NCBI GenBank assembly: GCA_013204985.1
Contig: JABMLG010000005.1
Span: 260,159 to 324,158, forward strand
From: Microbacteriaceae bacterium VKM Ac-2855
GTDB taxonomy: Bacteria; Actinomycetota; Actinomycetes; Actinomycetales; Microbacteriaceae
DNA: 64,000 bases
Reading direction: 5' to 3'
Shown piece after piece: positions 19,001-27,079 of the stretch. The number at the start of each line of letters is the position of its first letter. The stretch's first letter is position 1. Position numbers and translations under genes: made by a program. The notes under the pieces were generated by a model, which had not been told where the DNA came from, did not search any database, and saw nothing but the letters and a program-made list of their open reading frames with translations.

Positions 19001-20267
19001 GTTGACGGAATTGCTCCGCGATCGCCGGCGCTTCCTTCTCGACTTTCACACCCTCGTCGTAGCGATACACGTGGTAGAGCTCGTTGACGGTGTCGGACCA
19101 ACGACCCCGATACCACTCGGACACGTGTCCGTCTCCGCCCGTGAGGTCCACCCACGGCACGTCGCGGCCCATCATGAACGCGGCGTACGCCTCCGCTCCG
19201 GCCAGCAGCCGGTTGCGCAGGAAGGCGTACGGGGTCACTGCCTTCTTCGCGGTGGAGGGGACTCCGGTCTTGGGGTCGACCTTCGTGCCCTGCACGTCGA
19301 CCATCCGCGCGAGGGTGGTCAGGACGTGCACGTCGCCACCGGCGTGCGCCTGGTCGCGGCCCATCTCCTGGTGTTGAACGAACGTTCGGCCGTAGCTGTT
19401 CGCGGGGTCGGTCTTCGCGACTTCGCGGAAGATCGCGCCGAGGGCGCCGTTGATGTCCGGGTCGGGCGCCGTCGCGTTCATGGTGAACCATTCGACGGCT
19501 TCGTCGTAGCGGGCGCGGTTGTCCGTGAAGATGTAGCCCGCCATTGCCCCGATGATCGGGAAGGTGTGCTGGTTCATGTAGTGCGTGTTGTCGTGCAGGA
19601 TCGTCTCGGTCATCGGGACGATCAGGTTGTCCGTCAGGCTCGCGGTGTCCGCCGCGCTCCACGCCAGGTCGTAGCCGGTCGTTCCCGTGCCGGAGGGTGT
19701 CGAGCGCAGGATCTCCGCGGCGGACACGAGGCGGTACAGCGGAACGCCGGTGTGGATGTGCGAATCCGGGAATTGCGCGGTCTTGGCCGGATCCATCTGC
19801 GACCAGATGCGCACGATACGCAGCGCGTTCTCGCGGTAGACGGTGTCGCCGGTGAAGACGTACATCAGCGCCTGCGTGTAGGCGCCGAGGGAGTCGGGGA
19901 TGAATGTGCTGTTGATGTCACGGCTGTTGAACGCATCGTTCGCGGGCACCCCGTCGCCGGCGCCTTGGTTGGCGGAGGTCAGGGTGCGGGAGGCGTAGTT
20001 GGTCATCGCCATCGCGTCGTAGTAGCTCGCCCACGGCTCGACGCCCGCAGCGACCTGCGCCTGAGCGGTGCGGAGGCTGTCCGCGGAGACGCCGATGCCG
20101 GGGTGCGCGAACCCTCCCGGGCCGGTAGTGGAGGTGATCGGGACGGTGCTCTCCGATGCCGACGCGGCGGGGGCGGTCAGCCCGATGCTCGTCAGCAGCA
20201 GGGCGAGGGCCATGCCGACGGCGGTGAGGCGGGAGCGGGCGCCGCGGCGCACGGGTGTCTGGGTCAT
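16020..20267 (-). CDS. Large secreted lyase-like enzyme with discoidin-like repeats
   Basis: The 1,415-residue protein has a signal peptide (about 1-38). An alpha-helical toroid of the alginate-lyase family follows (about 50-430, with NTHYMNQHTFP and QEMGRDQAHAGG as likely active-site stretches). A beta-rich domain comes next (about 430-615), then a putative-Ig domain (about 619-700) and an F5/8-type discoidin-like domain (about 774-911). The C-terminus has two about 245-residue tandem repeats (about 917-1160 and 1167-1415). Each repeat starts with a TITSSN-like Ig module and ends WINIAELRL. It would cut an extracellular polysaccharide, perhaps a uronic-acid-containing one. It starts 13 bp after the solute-binding-protein gene and ends that operon. 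The substrate is unknown. Confidence 0.8.
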   Translation of the reverse strand: MTQTPVRRGARSRLTAVGMALALLLTSIGLTAPAASASESTVPITSTTGPGGFAHPGIGVSADSLRTAQAQVAAGVEPWASYYDAMAMTNYASRTLTSANQGAGDGVPANDAFNSRDINSTFIPDSLGAYTQALMYVFTGDTVYRENALRIVRIWSQMDPAKTAQFPDSHIHTGVPLYRLVSAAEILRSTPSGTGTTGYDLAWSAADTASLTDNLIVPMTETILHDNTHYMNQHTFPIIGAMAGYIFTDNRARYDEAVEWFTMNATAPDPDINGALGAIFREVAKTDPANSYGRTFVQHQEMGRDQAHAGGDVHVLTTLARMVDVQGTKVDPKTGVPSTAKKAVTPYAFLRNRLLAGAEAYAAFMMGRDVPWVDLTGGDGHVSEWYRGRWSDTVNELYHVYRYDEGVKVEKEAPAIAEQFRQRDGALFYNGNSAEIGTVVGDGGLRSFWGGSDPGSEYWLSTPAAAAGETVPVPADAKLTFDAKGLAVDKRSTRVTEDGHSFLRMNPSREGATIAIRSLSYGPRTAYSPVAIRIRTTDTSTLQVRSRPGAAPYQTVTLPDTDGQWRYVSYDMATAAVPLWAMGDNNIAFYTVAGKGKKIDFDLVNLQAPTELTPPRFADGAATTRIAVQGAPFAVTLPAEDSGGGVSYRGEELPKGATIDANTGALTWTPKKNQAGEHQLVIQASDGSSDAGLAVTLAVAKNRAEAVTFAQAGFASDIAYTSESLAPYTDASSAATTAASNGSDTDFATAIEALRLATAQLQPLNPRRADGTLDYIALTSSSLDSGKLGALLDNDNSTFSGDLTTNSIRFDFGADYRVRADAFEVQARITFGNRSQGSNVYGSNDGTVWTKLTTSATTNTDALETLPVAAQYTDATFRFITLQVDDPGVPTDPNYPGIFSISEFHIRGDRIEAVNEVTTATITSSNAMPGRAVGGDTVTVAMTTAVAVSSVSATIEGAPATVAGSGTSWTASAALPTGGGFGRNVAFEINYRTPAGTAADPLAATTDGTTLYLSNETTLIPDIPGKALPVSLTGELEGSKSVHVTRMFDAVTTSFSDVGPVADKYYIVLDFAEGGAVALTRAELLVRQDAFGTDRASALHLEASNDLSTWTRITPDATGTRAWQNLPVSGATGQTPYRYLRLANNTWINIAELRLFGGYTAPPASAVRSANITSSNPTPKLAVPGDTVSLAFATTEPVTGVTATIDGRPAAATSSDGVTWRASAVIPGNATSGRLLPFRVEYVAASGSPGRPLTASTDGSSVYLTTDEALITDLAGRTETVMASGAPDPAKDVHVLRMLDRNAATFSDIGPVNGQFFTILDFGATTSARLSGAELLVRQDTFGTGRSAALHLEGSNDLTTWTRVTQNARATLAWQGLPMDNPSTSAQPYRYIRIIGGDWINIAELRLKGTVTVNG

Positions 20268-20280
20268 GGGAGCGGCGTCG

Positions 20281-21840
20281 TCACTTCGCGGCGAGGTACG
20301 CGTCGGCCTGCTTGGCGATCTCCGCCTGCACCTTCTCCAAGCCCGCGCCTTCGACGGCCTTCTTCAGGTCGTCCAGGCCCTTGTCGACATCGACGGCTCC
20401 GGCGTAGAGCGGGTTGCCGTACTGGGCGAGGGCGGCGGTGATCTGCGCGTTCTCTGACTCGACGGGGGCCAGGTCGGGGATGAAGCTGGCGAACGGATCG
20501 GTGGTGAAGTTCGCGTAGTCCTTCGCCCAGGTGAAGTTCTCCTTCTCGGTGGGGTCCATCAGGCTGGAAAGCCGCTCCAGCGGCACTCGCCAGCTCAGCG
20601 CGTAGCCGGGGAAGTTGTTGTACTCGGAGATCGCCTCGTAGGAGTCATCGCCCACGGCCTTCCAGTCGGTGCCTTCGACGCCGTATTCGAGCAGGTCGTG
20701 GTTCTCCGCGATCGAGACCCAGTCCAGCAACTGCATGGCCTTGTCGTGGTCTTTACCGGCCTTGTTCAGTACAACGAGGTTGTCGGCTTGGAACAGCTGG
20801 TTCGGCTTGGCGGCGAGGCCGTCGCGGAACGGCATCACGTCCTGCAGGCTCGCGCCGGGCACCGCCTTGAGCAGGTTCGCGAGGTGGGTCGAGGTGGACG
20901 TGCCGTCGGTGATGGCCCACGTGGATGCCGCGGCGCCGCTCTGGAACTGCGATTGCACCGTGGCGGCGTCGATGTTGAGCATGTCGGCGTTGATGATGCC
21001 GTCGTTGTAGTACTTCCGTACCGCGCGCAGGGCTTCGACGTAGGGCTGGTGGTCCCAGAACGGGATCGGGTCGGAGGAGCCCGTGGAGGATGCATCGCTG
21101 GCGGGAACGAACATCAGCGAGTCGGAGGAGAAGTACAGCGGAGTCATGTCGGGCGTCTCCCAGCCCTGGCGGAAGAACACCCCGGTCGGCGCGCCGAGCA
21201 CGTTGTAGGTGCTCAGGCGTGCGGTGTAGGGCAGGATGCCCTCTTTCTGCTTGACGTCGTACCAGAACTTCTCGACGGCGTCGTAGTCGGCGAGGGTGCC
21301 GCCGGCGTACTTGTCGACCAGGTCACCGCGGACGGTGTAGTGGTGGATGCGGCCGGCCGCGTTGACCGCGGGCAGGCCGTAGATCTCGCCGTCGCCCCAC
21401 CGGTTCGCCTCGAGAGCCTCGGGGGCGACCGTGTCGGAGAGGTTCGTGTAGCCGCCGCCGGTGAGGTCTTTGTCGAGCCCGAGCAGCGCGCCGTCGGAGA
21501 TGAGTTTGGAGATGTTGAGCCAGCGTGCGCTGAGGGCGGTGCCGAAGTTCTCGCCGGAGGTGAACTTGAGCAGGGACTGGTTGGCGTAGTTCTGCCAGTT
21601 GATGAACTCGGGCTTGATGGTGAAGCCCAGGTCGGCTTCGATCTTCGTGTTGACGGCGGTGAGGACGCCATCCCAGCCGGTGGGGGCGATGCCGGGCATC
21701 AGCAGGTTGAGCTGGCCGGAGCCGGCCGCGCCGCCGCCGCCGCTGCAGGCGGTCAGGGCCATGAGCGCGGCGGCGCCGGCGCTGCCGGCGAGGAAGCCGC
21801 GGCGGGAGAACGCGGTGCGGGGTGCGGAGAAGGGGGCCAT
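20281..21840 (-). CDS. Sugar ABC transporter substrate-binding lipoprotein (LipO/LplA type)
   Basis: The 519-residue protein captures oligosaccharides outside the membrane. The N-terminus has a twin-arginine-like SRRGFLAGS, a hydrophobic helix and the lipobox LTAC with Cys32, so it is a lipoprotein that may use Tat export. The body is an extracellular solute-binding fold of the large LplA/LipO group. AAAGGAA precedes the ATG at 21840. Two cognate permease genes lie upstream on the same strand and the secreted lyase gene follows. The partner ATPase is not in the window. Confidence 0.9.
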   Translation of the reverse strand: MAPFSAPRTAFSRRGFLAGSAGAAALMALTACSGGGGAAGSGQLNLLMPGIAPTGWDGVLTAVNTKIEADLGFTIKPEFINWQNYANQSLLKFTSGENFGTALSARWLNISKLISDGALLGLDKDLTGGGYTNLSDTVAPEALEANRWGDGEIYGLPAVNAAGRIHHYTVRGDLVDKYAGGTLADYDAVEKFWYDVKQKEGILPYTARLSTYNVLGAPTGVFFRQGWETPDMTPLYFSSDSLMFVPASDASSTGSSDPIPFWDHQPYVEALRAVRKYYNDGIINADMLNIDAATVQSQFQSGAAASTWAITDGTSTSTHLANLLKAVPGASLQDVMPFRDGLAAKPNQLFQADNLVVLNKAGKDHDKAMQLLDWVSIAENHDLLEYGVEGTDWKAVGDDSYEAISEYNNFPGYALSWRVPLERLSSLMDPTEKENFTWAKDYANFTTDPFASFIPDLAPVESENAQITAALAQYGNPLYAGAVDVDKGLDDLKKAVEGAGLEKVQAEIAKQADAYLAAK

Positions 21841-21894
21841 GAGGGTGTTCCTTTCAGATTGTCGACAGGGCGGCGCCGTCGTTGGCGCGCCCGA

Positions 21895-21926
21895 CCGCAC
21901 CGCGGCGCTGCGCTGCGGTGGTGCGG
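21895..21926 (-). other. Hairpin between permease and binding-protein genes
   Basis: CCGCACC and GGTGCGG form a 7-bp outer stem around a GC-rich interior that can fold further. It sits in the 135-bp gap between the second permease gene and the binding-protein gene. Such hairpins often protect the downstream binding-protein mRNA or attenuate transcription. Either role is inference. Confidence 0.35.
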
Positions 21927-21975
21927 GTGGAGCGGGAGGTGGTGGGGTGAATCGGAGGGATGGCTCGAGGGCAGG

Positions 21976-22914
21976 TCAGCCCTTCGTTGCTCCGAGGGTG
22001 AGGCCCTTCACGAAGTAGCGTTGGGCGAAGGGGTAGGCGAACAGGATCGGGGCGATCGTGACCACGGTCATCGCGAGCCGGATCTGGTAGACGGGCGCTG
22101 CTCCGGTGGTGGAGAGGTTGTTGGCGTTCGCGACGCTCGCGATCAGGTTCTGCAACACCAGCTGCAGCGGGTACTGGTTCACGTCGTTGATGAACAGCAG
22201 GGCGTGGAACCAGTCGTTCCAGTAGGTGACGGCGTAGAACAGGGCGATGACGGCGAGGACGGGCTTGGACAGCGGTAGCACGATCTGGAAGAAGACCCGC
22301 AGCTCGCCGGCGCCGTCGATCTTCGCGGAGTCGAGGATCTCGGCCGGGACCGCTCGGAAGAACGAGACCTGCACAAACACCAGGAACGGAGCCAGCGCGA
22401 GCGGGAAGATCACCGAGAACAGCGAGTTCTGAAGCTGGAGCACCTGCGTGACGAGGATGTACAGCGGTACCAGGCCGCCGGTGAACAGCATCGGGATGTA
22501 GGCGAAGATCGCCAGCGGCGTGCTCAGTCGGGGGAGGCCGCGGGCGATCACCCAGGCGATCCCGGACGTTGCGGCGAGAGCGATCGCGGTACCGACGACA
22601 GTGATGAACAGTGTCGCGCCGTAGGCGAGCCAGATCCGGCCGCCGCTGAACAGGGTCGTGTAGGCGTCGAGGGAGAAGGGGGTCGGCCAGAACGAGTAGC
22701 CGCTGCGCGAGAGAGCTGTCTCGGCGGTGAAGGAGCCGGCGACGACCATCCAGAACGGGATGAGGCAGGCGAGCGCGAACAGGGTCGCGCCGACGTAGCT
22801 GATCGCGGTGAACGCCTCCATCTTCTGCGCCTTGGGTCGGCGCGGTGCCGTCTGGGGTGCGGCCGAGTCTTCTGCGACGGCGGGGCGGATGTCGGGGGTG
22901 AGTACGGAGGTCAT
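21976..22914 (-). CDS. Sugar ABC transporter permease (LplC/YtcP type)
   Basis: This 312-residue inner-membrane permease has six predicted helices. The EAA loop that contacts the ATPase appears as EILDSAKIDGAGELRVFFQI, followed by LPLSKP. It belongs to the CUT1 family, second-permease type, and ends RYFVKGLTLGATKG as LplC proteins usually do. Its ATG overlaps the stop of the upstream permease gene (4-bp ATGA overlap), so the two subunits are coupled. It works with the lipoprotein encoded next. Confidence 0.92.
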   Translation of the reverse strand: MTSVLTPDIRPAVAEDSAAPQTAPRRPKAQKMEAFTAISYVGATLFALACLIPFWMVVAGSFTAETALSRSGYSFWPTPFSLDAYTTLFSGGRIWLAYGATLFITVVGTAIALAATSGIAWVIARGLPRLSTPLAIFAYIPMLFTGGLVPLYILVTQVLQLQNSLFSVIFPLALAPFLVFVQVSFFRAVPAEILDSAKIDGAGELRVFFQIVLPLSKPVLAVIALFYAVTYWNDWFHALLFINDVNQYPLQLVLQNLIASVANANNLSTTGAAPVYQIRLAMTVVTIAPILFAYPFAQRYFVKGLTLGATKG

Positions 22915-23909
22915 AGCAGCGAGGTCTCCTTCGCGTAGCGTCGCTGAACGAGGGTCGCGGCGACGACGAGGACGAAGCCGATGACGGATTGGAAGAGGCC
23001 GATGGCCGCTGTGGTGCCGAAGTCGCCGAGGGTCCGAAGCGATCGGAACACGTAGGTGTCGATGACGTCGGTGGTGGAGAAGAGGGTGCCGTTGTCGCCG
23101 ACGATCGCGTAGATGGTGCCGAAGTCGCCGTAGAAGATCCGGCCGACGCCGAGCACGAGCAGGATGGCTCCGGTCGGGGCGAGGAGCGGGACGGTGATGC
23201 GCCACGCCATCTGGGCGCGGGAGGCGCCGTCGATCTGGCCGGCCTCGTACACCTCCTCCGGGATCGCGGTGATCGCGGCGAGGAAGATCACCGACAGATA
23301 GCCGCCCTGCTGCCACACCTTCACGATGGTGAGGATCCACGGCCACGGCCCCGGCTCGGTGTACCAGCTGATGGACGGGCCGCCGAAAACGTTGAGGAGG
23401 TCGTTGACCATTCCGCCGCGGCCGCCGACACCGGCGAGGAAGGACTGCAGGAAGATGCTGACCACGATCGGTGAGACGAAGTAGGGGATGAAGATCGCCG
23501 ATTGCAGGAACTTCTTCGTCACTCGCCCGCGGATCTCGTTCAGCATCAGCGCGAGCACAACACCGGCGGCAAGGGTCGCGGCCAGGAACAGGATGTTCAG
23601 CAGCAGCGTGTTCGCGAGGATCCGGCCGGCGTTGCCGGATGAGAAGAAGAAGGCGAAGTTGTCCCAGCCGACCCACGGTGAGCCGAAGATGCCCCCGCTG
23701 ACGGTGAAGTCCTGGAAGGCGACGACCAGGCCGGCCATCGGGGCATAGGAGAACACCAGGAAGAGGATGATTGCGGGGATCGCGAGGATCAGCAGCCCGT
23801 AATCTCTGGATCGAGCGGGTTTCGGGCCGCCACGGCGTCGCTTTCCGGGCCGGACGTCGGCCCCGGTCGCGAGGGCGTGGCTCTCGCTCACGGCGTCGGT
23901 CGCGGTCAT
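22911..23909 (-). CDS. Sugar ABC transporter permease (LplB type)
   Basis: The 332-residue CUT1 permease has six predicted helices and an EAA loop (EEVYEAGQIDGASRAQM, then ITVPLLAP). It pairs with the permease gene that overlaps its 3' end. Two starts are possible. The ATG at 23909 overlaps the stop of a 24-codon upstream frame (ATGA), which itself has a good GAGGAG site. A GTG at 23963 would add 18 residues but lacks a clear site. I prefer 23909. It is the first large gene of the importer-lyase operon; a LacI-type operator lies upstream at 24033-24046. Confidence 0.88.
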   Translation of the reverse strand: MTATDAVSESHALATGADVRPGKRRRGGPKPARSRDYGLLILAIPAIILFLVFSYAPMAGLVVAFQDFTVSGGIFGSPWVGWDNFAFFFSSGNAGRILANTLLLNILFLAATLAAGVVLALMLNEIRGRVTKKFLQSAIFIPYFVSPIVVSIFLQSFLAGVGGRGGMVNDLLNVFGGPSISWYTEPGPWPWILTIVKVWQQGGYLSVIFLAAITAIPEEVYEAGQIDGASRAQMAWRITVPLLAPTGAILLVLGVGRIFYGDFGTIYAIVGDNGTLFSTTDVIDTYVFRSLRTLGDFGTTAAIGLFQSVIGFVLVVAATLVQRRYAKETSLL

Positions 23910-23980
23910 CGGGTCCGACCGCCGCTCGGGGCGGGTCGCGCGCTGCGTCTGCTCGCCCGGCACTTCATCGTGTTCAGCAT
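23906..23980 (-). CDS. Possible 24-aa leader peptide of the importer operon
   Basis: An ATG at 23980 with GAGGAG five bases upstream opens a 24-codon frame (MLNTMKCRASRRSAR...). It ends in a TGA overlapping the ATG of the LplB-type permease. The best ribosome-binding site of the operon thus belongs to this mini-frame, and the permease would be translated by coupling. The peptide is basic and resembles nothing I know. It may be a true leader peptide or simply a device that loads ribosomes. Confidence 0.4.
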   Translation of the reverse strand: MLNTMKCRASRRSARPAPSGGRTR

Positions 23981-24032
23981 CGTTGCTCCTCGTTGCTCGG
24001 CCACCCGTTCAGGTCATTCCGTCGTCTCGAGC

Positions 24033-24046
24033 GGAATGCGTTTTCC
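24033..24046. promoter_or_regulatory. LacI-type operator (site C)
   Basis: GGAATGCGTTTTCC is a palindrome with GGAA/TTCC ends and a central CG, matching the general LacI-family pattern and resembling sites A and B. It lies upstream of the importer operon (minus strand) and about 110 bp upstream of the hydrolase start (plus strand). Confidence 0.6.
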
Positions 24047-24108
24047 AATCGTTCAACTCTTGGGAACGGATGTCAACAGATTGGGGCTAATCTAGCGTCA
24101 TGACTCGT

Positions 24109-24122
24109 GGAAAGCACTCTCC
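24109..24122. promoter_or_regulatory. LacI-type operator (site B)
   Basis: GGAAAGCACTCTCC differs from site A at only two of 14 positions. The flanks (cgtg before, gctag after) are also kept. It lies just upstream of the GTG start of the alpha/beta hydrolase, where a bound repressor would block transcription. Its position is an argument against starting that gene at the ATG at 24100. Confidence 0.68.
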
Positions 24123-24144
24123 GCTAGCGGAACGGAGCGGAAAC

Positions 24145-24960
24145 GTGACCTCCGCACTGAGCGTGGTCTCTGCCGCGGATGCGACGCTGTCGACACGGAC
24201 CACGAACGCCTCCGCGGAGGCGCGTCCGCTGCTACTCGTGCACGGTTGGGGATCATCCTCGAGTACCTGGCGGCACCTCGACCTCACCGCGTTCGAGGCT
24301 CCCGTCGTCACGGTCGACCTCCGAGGTCACGGCTCGTCCACCCCCGGAACGGAGCCCGCGACGATCGTGCGGATGGCCGAAGACCTCGGCGTCGTCCTCA
24401 GCCGGCTCGATCGCGGCCCGGCGACCGTCGTCGGGCACTCGATGGGTGCTGTGATCGCGACTCGACTGGCCATGGAGCGGCCTGAGCTCGTGCACGCTCT
24501 CGCCGTGATCGATCCCGCCTATGGTGCTGACGCTGCCGAGATGGCCGACGCACCGAGGCGTTTGGAGTCATATCGCACTGCGGGGATCCGTGATCCGTCT
24601 GCCGGCATCGCCGGAGCGTTCTCCTCCGATGCCGCGCCCGAGCTGATCGAATCGGCGCTGGCGGATCTGGTTCGATGCGATCCTCGCGTTCTCGCGGATG
24701 CCTACGAGTCGATGTACCTCGCCGAGGACTCCTTCGGAGCGGCGGACGCCGCGGTGCGTTTCCTCGGGAACCGACGCGTGCCGACACTCGCGATCTATCC
24801 CTCCGTAGAACGCGCTCGCACCGAGCGCGCCGTGGCCCAGCGTGCTCGTGCGGCGGTCGTCATCGCCCCGGTGCGCAGTCATTTCCTGCACGAGGAGGAA
24901 CCGGAATGGACCTCCGGGGTTCTGCGCGAGTGGATCCGACTCCGATCACTCGCAGCCTGA
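24145..24960 (+). CDS. Alpha/beta-hydrolase
   Basis: The 271-residue protein is a cytoplasmic alpha/beta-fold hydrolase. The oxyanion region LLLVHGWGSSSSTW, the nucleophile elbow GHSMGA and the C-terminal His in VRSHFLHEEEP are clear; the acidic residue is less certain. It could be an esterase that removes acyl or feruloyl groups from imported oligosaccharides, but the reaction is not readable. I choose the GTG at 24145 because GGAG lies seven bases upstream and operator B precedes it; an ATG at 24100 has no site. It heads an operon with GH36 and a ThuA-like gene. Confidence 0.82.
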   Translation: MTSALSVVSAADATLSTRTTNASAEARPLLLVHGWGSSSSTWRHLDLTAFEAPVVTVDLRGHGSSTPGTEPATIVRMAEDLGVVLSRLDRGPATVVGHSMGAVIATRLAMERPELVHALAVIDPAYGADAAEMADAPRRLESYRTAGIRDPSAGIAGAFSSDAAPELIESALADLVRCDPRVLADAYESMYLAEDSFGAADAAVRFLGNRRVPTLAIYPSVERARTERAVAQRARAAVVIAPVRSHFLHEEEPEWTSGVLREWIRLRSLAA

Positions 24961-24991
24961 CCTGAACGACATCACTCAACGAGGAGCCATC

Positions 24992-27079
24992 ATCACACTC
25001 ACATCAGAGACCCCCGCGACCCAGCATTGCTACCCCGTCGGCACCGGCGAGCTGTTCTTGGAATGGGACGACGCATCCCCCGCACGCTTCGGCGGGCTGG
25101 CCGTGACGGACGGATCGGCTCCGCTGCGCTTCGCGCCCTTCGTCGAGATCTTCACGTCCACGGAACAGCGCGCGCGGACGAGCCAGGCGTACGTCCGTTC
25201 CGCGGTCGGCGAGCGCCTGCGGGTGGTCGATGTCGTCCACGAACAGGATGCGGCTGCCGACCGGATCCGGGTTCGTCAGCGCGACTCCCTCTCGGGCTTG
25301 GATGTCGAGACGGTGCTCGAGGTGGCGGCCGGCACACGTACCGTGCGGCTGCGCCACCGGGTGACGAACACGGGTGATGCCGATGTCGTCCTCACCGCGC
25401 TGGTCTCGGCCCGGCTGGGCCTTGGCCGTACAGCAGCGGACCTGGACGGGATGACGCTCGTGCGCGGCGAGAGCGAATGGTTGGCCGAGGGCCGCTGGAC
25501 GGAGCAACCGCTACGGGCGGTTCTCCCGTACCTGTCGCTGCCCATTCACGAGCAGGACGGGCGCGGGCGTTCCGCGGTCGTCAGCCACGGCGCGTGGCCC
25601 ACGGGCGAGCACCTTCCCGTCGGTCTGCTCCTGGATGCATCGACGGGGCAGTCGATCGGATGGCAGATCGAATCCGGGACGAGCTGGATCTGGGAACTCG
25701 GTCAGGAGCTCGAGGGTGCGCACCTCGCTCTGTCGGGCCCGACCGATCTCGAGCATCAGTTCGCGCATCGCCTCGCGGTCGGGGAGTCGTTCGACGCCGT
25801 CCCCGTCGCGATCGCCTTCGCTGAAGGTGGTCGCGACGCGGTCGCCGCGGAGCTCACCCGATACCGGCGCACCCTGCGCGCCATGTCCCGGCCCATCGAT
25901 ACGACGGCACCCGTGGTCTACAACGACTTCATGAACACCCTGATGGGTGATCCGACGACCGAGCGCCTCCTTCCCCTCATCGATGCCGCCGCGGACGCGG
26001 GTGCAGAGTACTTCTGCGTGGACGCCGGCTGGTTCGCTTCGGAAGGTGATTGGTGGGACACGGTGGGGGAGTGGCAGGAGAACCCCGAACGGTTCGTCGG
26101 CGGTTTCCGCGCGATCGCGGAACACATCCGGGAACGGGGCATGGTCGCCGGCACCTGGCTCGAACCCGAGGTCGTCGGCGAGCACAGTCCGGCTGCGGCA
26201 ACGCTGCCGGAGGACGCCTTCTTCCACCGCTTCGGGGAACGCGTGAAGGAGCACGGCCGCTACCACCTCGACTTCCGCCACCCCGCGGCCGTCGCGCACC
26301 TCGATGCCGTCGTCGACCATCTCGTACTCGTGGACGGCTTTCACTTCTTGAAACTCGACTACAACATCAATCCCGGCGCCGGGACGGACTGGCGAGCGGC
26401 CGCGGCCGGTGACGGACTCCTCGGGCACAGCCGCGCCTTCATCGCGTGGCTCACCGCGATCCAGCAGCGCCACCCGGACCTCCTCATCGAGAACTGCGCC
26501 TCCGGAGCGATGCGCTCCGACTACGCGTACCTCGCTCAAGCGCACCTGCAGTCCACCTCCGACCAGCAGGACTTCCTGCTCTACCCCGTCATCGCGGCCG
26601 CCGCACCGCTGACGGTCCTCCCCGAGCAGGCGGGCAACTGGGCCTACCCTTCGGCGGACATGACCCGGGAAGAGACGATCTTCACCCTCGTCACAGGGCT
26701 CGCCGGCCGCTTCTACCTCTCCGGGTTCCTGCACCGGCTCAACGCCGAACAGCGCGGTCTCGTTACCGAAGCCGTTGCGATTGCTCGATCGAACGGGCCG
26801 GGACTCGCGGAGGCGATGCCGTTCTGGCCTCTCGGTTTGCCCGGCTGGGATGATGACGTCCTGACGCTGGGCCTGCACTCAACCGACGAGGATCGAGTTG
26901 TGATCTGGTCGCGGTCCAGCCGCGCGGAGGAGATCCACCTGCCGGGGGCCGTCGAAAGTGCCGAAGTCGTCTTTCCCGCATCCGATCGCAACTGGTCTCT
27001 GCACCCGTCCTCAAGTGGTCTGGTCGTGTACATCCCAGCGGGGCCAACGGCGCGCGTACTCCGGGTCCGACGTGGTTAG
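24992..27079 (+). CDS. GH36 alpha-galactosidase
   Basis: This protein of about 695 residues has no signal peptide, so it is likely cytoplasmic. The GH36 nucleophile Asp lies in FLKLDYNINPG. The acid/base region is IENCASGAMRSDYAY followed by STSDQQDF. It removes terminal alpha-galactose (or a related sugar) from imported oligosaccharides. The start is unusual: GAGGAG at 24981-24986 is followed by ATC ATC and no ATG, GTG or TTG at the right distance. The next in-frame canonical start upstream is a GTG at 24842, deep inside the hydrolase gene. I annotate from the second ATC as the best-placed codon. The ThuA-like gene overlaps its 3' end. Confidence 0.88.
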   Translation: MTLTSETPATQHCYPVGTGELFLEWDDASPARFGGLAVTDGSAPLRFAPFVEIFTSTEQRARTSQAYVRSAVGERLRVVDVVHEQDAAADRIRVRQRDSLSGLDVETVLEVAAGTRTVRLRHRVTNTGDADVVLTALVSARLGLGRTAADLDGMTLVRGESEWLAEGRWTEQPLRAVLPYLSLPIHEQDGRGRSAVVSHGAWPTGEHLPVGLLLDASTGQSIGWQIESGTSWIWELGQELEGAHLALSGPTDLEHQFAHRLAVGESFDAVPVAIAFAEGGRDAVAAELTRYRRTLRAMSRPIDTTAPVVYNDFMNTLMGDPTTERLLPLIDAAADAGAEYFCVDAGWFASEGDWWDTVGEWQENPERFVGGFRAIAEHIRERGMVAGTWLEPEVVGEHSPAAATLPEDAFFHRFGERVKEHGRYHLDFRHPAAVAHLDAVVDHLVLVDGFHFLKLDYNINPGAGTDWRAAAAGDGLLGHSRAFIAWLTAIQQRHPDLLIENCASGAMRSDYAYLAQAHLQSTSDQQDFLLYPVIAAAAPLTVLPEQAGNWAYPSADMTREETIFTLVTGLAGRFYLSGFLHRLNAEQRGLVTEAVAIARSNGPGLAEAMPFWPLGLPGWDDDVLTLGLHSTDEDRVVIWSRSSRAEEIHLPGAVESAEVVFPASDRNWSLHPSSSGLVVYIPAGPTARVLRVRRG

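Noticed and set aside
18219-20441. A 740-codon open frame on the plus strand opposite the lyase gene
   Set aside because: It is antisense to a clear signal-peptide-bearing enzyme and to part of the binding-protein gene, and has the Arg/Gly/Val/Asp-rich composition of GC-rich antisense frames, with no domain motif.
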